In this document: piece by piece, positions 56,951-64,000 of the stretch | Layout of the letters: each line of letters opens with the position of its first letter | Numbering within the stretch: the first letter of the stretch is position 1 | NCBI GenBank assembly: GCA_963693365.1 | Contig: CAVNZM010000002.1 | Coordinates: forward strand, 1,922,001-1,986,000 | DNA: 64,000 nucleotides | Direction: 5' to 3' | Source of the DNA: Amoebidium appalachense | Taxonomy: Eukaryota > Ichthyosporea | Notes under the pieces: generated by a model | The model's input: only the letters and a program-made list of their open reading frames with translations | Told to the model about the DNA's origin: nothing | Database searches by the model: none | Translations under genes and position numbers: made by a program

Positions 56951-58633
56951 CTGCCGGGATCTCCCCAAGGGTACACCACCCTTGCTAACCACCCCTTCCC
57001 CCGAGGCTCAGACCCGGAGGCCCGCCCGCTGCCCCAGCACCACATTGACACCTCCCGCCTCCGGGAACTGCTGGCCTCCTACCCGGACCAACCATTCGCC
57101 GCACAACTCCTCCACGATGTCGAATTCAGCGTGGACATCGGCTATCGCGGCCCCTCCACCTCTCGGGTGGGCCCCAACCTCCCCACCAACCCGGAGGCAG
57201 CTGCTGCTATCACGGTGGATATTGCCAAAGAAGTCGCCCTCGGCCACCTGCGCGGCCCCCTCTCCCCGGCCCAATTCTTTGACGAATTTCCGGTCCACCG
57301 TTCCTCCCCCATCGGCGCCGTTACCAAGAAAGGGAACCCCCCCAAGTACCGTCGAATCCACCACCTCTCCTGGCCCCGGGGTAGCAGTGTCAATGACAGC
57401 ATCACCTACCCCGACGAACTTCAGTACATTCGCGCCCGGGATGTCACCCAACTCATTCTCGACGCAGGCCCCGGCTGCTACATGGCCGTGGCAGATGTGC
57501 AGGCTGCCTTCCGGCACATGCCCATCCGACCGGAAGACCACCACTTAATGGCATTCAAATGGCAAGGGCATTTTTACGTTGAAACCAGACTGCCCTTCGG
57601 CCTGAAATCTAGCCCAGCCATCTGGGAACGGATCGCGGCCACCCTACAGTGGCTGGCACACCAGCACGGTATTACCCTCATCCGCCACTACGTAGACGAC
57701 TGGATTATAGTCGCCCCCACACAAGAGCAGTGCCAACGTCACCTATCCACCTTCCTGCAACTCTGCCGAGAGCTGCACATTGCCATCTCCGAAGACAAGA
57801 TGCAGGGCCCGGCTACCCGTGTCGTCTTCATCGGTATCGAATTCGACTCCATCGCCATGGAGGCACGAATCCCGGCTTCCAAGCTCTCGGACCTACTCGA
57901 CCTCACTTCCCACCCAAAGCCCACCATCACCATTCGGGACCTCCAGTCCCTCCTCGGCAAACTCACCTGGTGTGCCCAGCTGGTTCCCCCCGGGAGGGCC
58001 TTCTCCCAGCGCCTATGGGCCCTTCTCCGGACCCACCCACACCTTGCCGGCCACCACCACATACGACTGACTGCTGCCGCCCGGGCCGACATAGCCGAAT
58101 GGCACCAGTTCCTCACATCATGGAATGGGGTGCACCTCATCACACCCCCCACATACACCACCCTGGCCACTGATGCTGCCGGATCGGTGGGTCTAGGAGG
58201 CCACTGGCTCGACCAATGGTTCTTCATGCCCTGGTCCCCCTCCACCCAAGCCCTCTATGCTCATGAGGGTAAACTCGGTTCTTCCGTCATCGAACTCCTG
58301 GCCATCGCAGCCGCCGTGGCCCTCTGGGCCCCCTCCTGGTCCACCCACCATGTCCGTATTTTATGCGACAACACGGGTGCTGTGTCTGACCTGCACTCCC
58401 GGTCTTCCCCTCACCCCGTGATGGCCAAACTTATTCGGTTCATCACCCGCATGGAAATGCAATACCAATTTACGTTACAGGCATCCTACCTACCAGGACC
58501 CCTCAACCATCTGGCCGATGCCATTTCTCGTAACCAACTTCCCCGGGCCCGACGACTCCGACCTTCCCTGCAACCGGAGCCCTGCCCCTTCCCCTCCTGG
58601 GTCCACGAGTTCCTATCCCTTCCCTTGGGCTAA
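56822..58633 (+). CDS. Reverse transcriptase-RNase H of YR-2
   Basis: 603 residues from ATG 56822 (MLGHIPLHRAPLP), through a poly-Pro run from 30 C (56920-56949), into the RT. Motifs: VADVQAAFRHMPI, LPFGLKSSPAIW and YVDD at 57689-57700. RNase H motifs: ATDAAGS, IELLAIA, CDNTGA and HLADAISR. No methyltransferase domain follows. The continuous frame shows that a C run of this length keeps the upstream ATG in frame, unlike YR-1. Confidence 0.93.
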
Positions 58634-59720
58634 CCCCCCCCCCCTCCCCCCCCCCCAGATCTCCCGTTCCGGAGCAACACTGGCAGATTGGCCCCCCACT
58701 TTGCTCCGGCCGAGCTGCTTCGAGCCACCACTACCCTGCAGGAATGCCAGGCCCTGAGTCTCAACCTCGACTCTCGGGCCTTTTACTCCCGGGTGCAAAA
58801 AGTGTTCATCGATTTCTGTGTGGCATCTCGGCTGCAATCCTCCTCCGGGTCCTCCCTCCCGGCCTCCCCCCACACCGTGCAACTTTTTCTCGCCTGGTGT
58901 GCCCAACGAGGGGTACAGGCCTCTTCCTTAACCGGCTACAATTCGGCCATCACCAGGCTCCACCTCGACATGGGCCTCCCTGCTCCCTACCCCCACGACA
59001 AGTCTCTGGCCTGGTTCCTACGGGGGGTGGGCCGATGGCAGCTTTCTCACAACATCCGACCCCGCTCATCCACCAGGGAACCCCTCCTCCCCTCCCACCT
59101 CCGCCTACTCCATGGCCAGTGCCCCACCAAGGCCTCCTCGGCCAATCTCCGGCTATGGACGGCCCTCATCGTCGGTTTCTGTGGTCTCCTCCGTTCAGGG
59201 GAATTTACCTCCAAGACCCTGACTTCTTTCGACCCGTCCCTTCACGTTAAACGGAAGGACGTGACCTTCAGCTACACCCCCACCGGGACTTTGTCCCATG
59301 CCACCCTCCACCTGCCAACCTCTAAGACGGATGTACAGGCCCGAGGTGTCAACGTCACCCTAGCTGCCCTGCCCCTCACCCACTTCTCCCCAGCCCATCT
59401 CCTCCGGCAGTTCCTGGATACAACGTCCGGTCAACCCGACGACCCCCTCTTCAGTCTCGGTGGCATCCCCTACACCAAGAGTGCTTTCTCTGCCGATTTC
59501 CGTGCCCTCCTCTCCCGGGCAGGCCTCTCACCCTCCCGGTTTGCCGGACACACTCCTCCGCATCGGGGGGGCCACAGCACTGGCTGAGGCCGGGGTCGAC
59601 GACTCCCGGATCAAACAACTCGGCAGGTGGTCCTCCGACTGCTTCCTGATCTATACCCGACTTCGTCCGGCCTCCATTGCTGCCACCACCACACGTGTAT
59701 TCGCCTCTATTCTTAAGTGA
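58518..59720 (+). pseudogene. Tyrosine recombinase of YR-2, frameshifted
   Basis: The same protein as 36737-37936 but read in three frames. The N-terminal frame 58518-58757 shifts at the C runs near 58634-58655. The main frame from 58688 carries GLLRSGEF and PTSKTD. It breaks at about 59550, exactly where the catalytic HxxR should be (FAGH followed by out-of-frame residues). The last frame (59460-59720) resumes with RIGGATALAEAG and LGRWSSDCFLIYTR. The Arg, Lys, Trp and Tyr codons survive, but no single product contains them all. Confidence 0.9.
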
Positions 59721-60406
59721 AACCTTTGGAGCAAGCATACTGCTCTCGTGCCGTGGTTTACAACCATTGCAGGTTCACTTTCGTCCAAGGGGATGTCCCC
59801 CTAGAGGCAACACACGTCCCGTAGTAGTTTTCATAGAGGTTTTATTTGTGGAAATTATTGACATAAATTATTTTCTGGGTAAACACGTAGGATGGGTGTT
59901 CGATACCAACATAACCATGTAGGCTTCATTTCGTGTTTTAGCAGTTAGCGGTTGGCTGCCCGCACACGGGCACCTATTAGCCAGTCAAAACATCAGATAC
60001 CACAGATCACTAGACCGAGTTATGATTGGCTCGGATCAGATTTCACATATCACTAGATCGATTTTTGATTGGCTCAGATCGGTAGGCTTAGGTATATAAG
60101 CACGACAGTTTTTAGCAGATCAGCAAGCTACAAACACATCTTCTGTGTTTAGCATCCACAGCCTTACAGCTGTATATTCCTTTTTAACCCACCCACCTAC
60201 ACCCACACACAACCCCCATTGATCCACACATACGTGCTGTTTTTTCACGGGGCGAAGACTTCCCCCGTTTTTTGGGCACATGGACCTCACGGATCAATAA
60301 ATTGATGACTGGGGGCTTGCCGTGGTTTACAACCATTGCAGGTTCACTTTCGTCCAAGGGGATGTCCCCCTAGAGGCAACACACGTCCCGTAGTAGTTTT
60401 CATAGA
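59721..60406 (+). repeat. 3' split-repeat cluster of YR-2
   Basis: 91-bp type (59749-59838), 349-bp type (59839-60185), a unique 130-bp piece and the 91-bp type again (60316-60406), as in YR-1. Confidence 0.9.
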
Positions 60407-61020
60407 CCTTCCCGCAGGTCGCCTGGTCACAGATCCCCTCCGCAGATCGCGCAGCCACCGTGCTAATTGTTTTGGACCATGCTGCATGCTGCAGCCTCTT
60501 CGCCTAACGGCTGAAAGGCCCTTTGAAGGTTAGTTTTGTGTTGGCTGCTTTTGTGCATATGGCGATTGTCTGTCTGGTCTGTGTCCGTCCTGTGATTATG
60601 TCTGTGTCTGTGTCTGTGTGTGTGTCTGTGTATGTGTGTGTGTGTGCGTGCGTGTGCGTGTGTCTGCTGGCTGCAGATGCACGTTGCCTTTCACGTTCAT
60701 GAACCAGCGACTGTGGGCACAACTTTTGCTGTTAGCACTATAGCTATCATCCCCTCCACCGATCGTTCAAGCTATTTTCTGCTTCTCTAGACTTCATAAG
60801 TTCTGGTCCGGGTTTCCGTCTTTAATATGTTTGAGGTTGGTTCTGTCGACTCTTTTTTTGCCACTCTCAGTCAGCCCCCTCAGTCCCTCCCTCCCCCCCC
60901 CCCCCCCCCTCCCCCCACTTCTCGCAAGTAGGATGAGCTAATTCTTAGCTCGAGTTCCTTTACAGGTTTTGGCAAGGTTGGCCCATGAAGTCATCAGCAG
61001 CTATAAGGCTACGTTATCAT
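60407..61020. other. Flank with TG microsatellite and C run
   Basis: CGCAGGTCGCCTGG unit, then apparently unique DNA with a TG/TCTGTG microsatellite (60600-60665) and a C run near 60892-60910. No gene was seen. Confidence 0.75.
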
Positions 61021-61635
61021 CTAGAGGTGGGTACCGGCTCTTTGTCCTATGGCTGCTGTTGTTTCCGTTTTTCGTTTCATAGGTGGGTACCGGCTCTTTG
61101 TCCTGTTAAGGTAAATAAAGTATGGAGGCAAGACCCTGTGGGTCTGGGGCTCTTTGTCCTATGGCTGCTGTTGTTTCCGTGTTTCGTTTCTGTGTTGCTC
61201 TTATAGCACATGAATGATCATGTGCATGTTTAGCACCCATAGGTGGGTACCGGCTCTTTGTCCTGTTAATAAGGTAAATAAAGTATGGAGGCAAGACCCT
61301 GTGGGTCTGGGGCTCTTTGTCCTATGGCTGCTGTTGTTTCCGTGTTTCGTTTCTGTGTTGCTCTTATAGCACATGAATGATCATGTGCATGTTTAGCACC
61401 CATAGGTGGGTACCGGCTCTTTGTCCTGTTAAGGTAAATAAAGTATGGAGGCAAGACCCTGTGGGTCTGGCACCTCGTCGTCGTCATCGATCGTCAAAGG
61501 TTCATGTGGGGTGGGTGGTGGTCCCCAGGAAAAGACCCTGTGGGTCTGGCACCTCATCGTCGTCATCGATCGTCAAAGGTTCATGTGGGGTGGGTGGTGG
61601 TCCCCCGGGGGGGGGGGGGGGGGGGGTTTAAGATA
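61021..61635 (+). repeat. ~162-bp and ~79-bp tandem repeats
   Basis: AGGTGGGTACCGGCTCTTTG recurs at about 61024, 61081, 61242 and 61405, a period of ~162 bp for the last three. Each long unit carries the perfect inverted repeat GCACATGAATGATCATGTGC. A 79-bp unit starting AAGACCCTGTGGGTCTGGCA follows twice (61453, 61532), then a G run. Confidence 0.88.
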
Positions 61636-61725
61636 TCATCACGACAACCTCCAGCCATCCAACAGATGACTTTAAGGATGACGACGGTCTTTTTAGTGTG
61701 ACTTTTAGAACATCCTGAAAGATGG

Positions 61726-62533
61726 CTTTAAAATTGCATCAAGAAATCTTCCGGTGCTCTTACCAGAACTATGAATATATAATTATTCTATCTATGGGAG
61801 CGACCATATATAACGTTAGGCCGTCCTAAAGCCGTCTAAAGTGTATATTAATTGTGTCTTTTCCTCAATTGATGATGAATCTATATTATGACGTAAATAC
61901 GTCTCACGCATATCTTGTTTGTGTCACTGTGTACCAATAAAAATATCCCTAGCCTATCGGTGAGTTGCTTTTAGTACGTCCTAAAGTCGACAACTCGTGT
62001 TAGACTGAAATAACATATTACATAACTACATCGTAAGGATACACTTAGGTTAACCACAACATATCTGTAATATATCTCTGCAAATTCTTCAAGAGGTGTT
62101 AAGTATGCCATATATGTTCGTCTGAACTACATAAAGTAGTATTAAAGATGGATATTGGTGATCGCAAAGCGCTCTTGTAGACGGCTGATTGATAGCTTAC
62201 AGATATGCTGGGGATATCTTTTTAGTAAAAGTTCATAAATATTGTCTTTTTATAGATTCGTTTAAGACATAACAAAGACGGCTCTAAGATATGCTTGGGG
62301 GAGGAAACAGATGGAACACGGGATAGGGTTTCGCCGGGTTACAGATATGCTAAGGACGTACTTACAGAGATGTCTTTAATATCGCCTGCTAAAGCCGGAC
62401 GGGTTAGGGATAGCTTGGAGTCATCTCTAACTAATAACGGTTACAAAGGGTATGGTTCAGGATGGGTTACGGGTTTAGGATGTCCCAGACTGGTTTGAGA
62501 CGGGAAAAAGATGCCGGGAGATGTTTGCTGATG
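61726..62533 (+). repeat. Segment D copy 2
   Basis: 808 bp matching 2149-2946 with few changes. Its left side continues from 61636-61725, so the left boundary is only where copy 1 is cut by the gap. Its right end is sharp and abuts a Copia-A LTR tail. Confidence 0.75.
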
Positions 62534-62580
62534 ATGACACCTCTGTGCACTCTGCTCCCTTAGACCCGTACAAAACAACA
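62534..62580 (+). repeat. Copia-A LTR terminal 47 bp
   Basis: ACCTCTGTGCACTCTGCTCC to AAAACAACA, identical to the end of 15811 and 22011. It is joined precisely to Copia-A internal sequence at 62581. Confidence 0.85.
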
Positions 62581-62991
62581 TTCCCGGTCACCCTACCCCC
62601 CACGTAAAGGGGGTAACCGTCATTCCCAGCCACCCCGAGCCAAGACTACTGGCTCCCTCGACTGTGCCTACTGTCACGAAGACCATCATGTCACACAGTG
62701 TGACAAACCTGGCTGCTCAATTGCCCGTCGTCACCGCGCCAGCACCAAGTCTGGAAAAGAGGTGCACTTTGCCCTCGTGTCCACCACGGCCTCCCTACCC
62801 ATGGACCCCTGCTGGGACTCGGCTTCAAACGTCCACGTGTGCCCAGTAAAGGAGTACTTCTCTTCTCTTGAGCCGTGCCCCCCGACTGACGTCCACGGCC
62901 TCGGCATCGTCACTGCACATCACCGTGGTGTCATCAACCTGGCCGTCACCTACAACGGCGTAACATCAGTACTGAGCCTCAACACCCTCTA
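62581..62991 (+). pseudogene. gag-pol: Copia-A gag/protease fragment
   Basis: Equivalent to 16794-17204 of Copia-A: TTCCCGGTCACCC, the knuckle CAYCHEDHHVTQC, then CWDSASNVHVCP of the protease and VLSLNTLYV. It is cut on the left at a Copia-A LTR end and on the right at a Copia-B LTR start. Few substitutions, so recent. Confidence 0.9.
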
Positions 62992-63270
62992 TGTTAAATT
63001 GTATAAGTATTTGGGATGAAAGCAGAGACACAGTGGTGCAGTGTGAAAACACCACAGACACACACAACAACAAAACACGGAACGATCGGAGCAGTGTACA
63101 CAACAGACATCAATGTTTAGACACGACTGAACTGAATTTATTCTGATCTTCGAATAAATACCTGAAATTCCTCTAAGTCCAATCCATACATGATTTCCGA
63201 CCAGTCGGAAATCAGATCTATCTCTAATAGAAACCAATCACTAAGAACCAATTGCTTTCAGAGAGATCCG
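62992..63270 (-). repeat. Copia-B LTR, partial (copy E)
   Basis: First 279 bp of the LTR (TGTTAAATTG to AGAGAGATCCG), truncated where leader sequence begins. Confidence 0.9.
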
Positions 63271-63629
63271 CTGGAATTTGAACTTGCGAGGATGTCACGG
63301 GTGTCAAGGCGTGACAAAAGCTCTTGTCAAGATGAGTCAGATCTTGTCAAGGGGAGTCACGTGGGACCGGTTACGGACGGACGCCGGGGAGGCCTCGAGC
63401 CGAGAGGCTAGGAGACGGTGGGAACGGGGACGGACGGAACTGGAACAGCAGGCGCCAGAGACGGGGTGTGCAGAAAGGCACAGATGGATGCAGGGGACGC
63501 CAGGGATGGATGTACACAGCCTCAGCACCAAGATGCATGAGGAGCTGACCACAGCTATGATGTGTACCAGGAATTTAACGATCGCTAGGTCTAGGTGTGT
63601 GTAGGGAGCGTGCATCTGGGCCCATAACC
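63271..63629 (-). other. Copia-B leader and primer-binding site
   Basis: Matches 50169-50419 with an extra ~120-bp piece (about 63391-63505). The PBS CTGGGCCCATAACC is at 63616-63629, touching the LTR that follows. Confidence 0.85.
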
Positions 63630-64000
63630 TGTTAAATTATATAAGTATTTGGGATGAAAGCAGAGACACAGTGGTGCAGTGTGAAAACACCACAGACACA
63701 CACAACAACAAAACACGGAACGATCGGAGCAGTGTACACAACAGACATCAATGTTTAGACACGACTGAACTGAATTTATTCTGATCTTCGAATAAATACC
63801 TGAAATTCCTCTAAGTCCAATCCATACATGATTTCCGACCAGTCGGAAATCAGATCTATCTCTAATAGAAACCAATCACTAAGAACCAATTGCTTTCAGA
63901 GAGATCCGGTACGCGGAGACGCACACGATAGGACACAGACACTAGTTAAGGTCAACTCGTGTCATCATCAAGGAAGTTCTAACCTATGACATACTGCAAA
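63630..64000 (-). repeat. Copia-B LTR, copy F, runs off the window
   Basis: Starts TGTTAAATTATATAAG. 371 of ~925 bp are visible. With the PBS on its left it is the 5' LTR of a minus-strand element. Confidence 0.92.

Larger units (their letters stand above)
54976..60406 (+). mobile_element. Second tyrosine-recombinase retrotransposon (YR-2)
   Basis: 5431 bp, almost identical to YR-1 in opposite orientation. Split repeats are the 349-bp type at 54976-55322 and 59839-60185, and the 91-bp type at 59749-59838 and 60316-60406. It encodes gag (intact), RT-RNase H (intact) and a tyrosine recombinase with two frame breaks. It is likely a recent but no longer autonomous copy. Confidence 0.93.

Overview
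The window looks like repeat-dense chromosomal DNA of an animal, probably an aquatic invertebrate. Four things point that way. There is an intron-containing arylacetamide-deacetylase-like (AADAC/HSL family) esterase gene with CCAAT and TATA boxes. There is a THAP zinc-finger reading frame. The Ty1/copia elements carry a primer-binding site that matches the animal initiator-tRNA anticodon region. There are DIRS/Ngaro-type tyrosine-recombinase retrotransposons. Long CA/TG, GA/CT and poly-G/C tracts are everywhere, and a 500-N scaffold gap sits at 1649-2148. The species cannot be fixed from the sequence; a crustacean or mollusc is only a guess. No rRNA, tRNA, CRISPR or prokaryotic gene was seen.

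Layout. 1-13772 is a mosaic. It holds a C/T-rich satellite (repeated at 10.9-13.8 kb), an unidentified segment 'D' (second copy at 61.7-62.5 kb), a Copia-B element split by a 2.4-kb block carrying a THAP frame and a lone Copia-A LTR, a ~183-bp satellite, a broken Copia-B gag with its LTR, and fragments of a DIRS element and of a third LTR family (LTR-C). 13773-42167 is one large inverted repeat: arm 1 is 13773-28479, the spacer 28480-29608, and arm 2 29609-42167. Each arm carries one copy of the two-exon esterase gene. Arm 1 alone has a full-length Copia-A insertion (14881-22011, target duplication CTGAC). Arm 2 alone has a full-length tyrosine-recombinase retrotransposon (36049-41500). Each arm keeps the empty site of the other arm's insertion.

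42168-54559 is a nest of Copia elements. A Copia-A fragment is cut by Copia-B1, which is itself interrupted by an internally deleted Copia-B2 (47515-51341, target duplication GGGGC). Next comes a ~183-bp satellite array with a four-monomer higher-order period, then poly-G and TG tracts. 54560-64000 holds a second tyrosine-recombinase retrotransposon (54976-60406, recombinase frameshifted), minisatellites, the second copy of segment D, and more Copia-A/Copia-B mosaic running off the end.

How the parts relate. Most coding sequence is retrotransposon gag and pol. Copia-A is organised LTR-PBS-gag-PR-INT-RT-RH-PPT-LTR and integrates with 5-bp duplications. The tyrosine-recombinase elements carry gag, RT-RNase H and a recombinase between split direct repeats and leave no target duplication. 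The only convincing host gene is the esterase, present twice as palindromic copies, each with one different single-base frame break.
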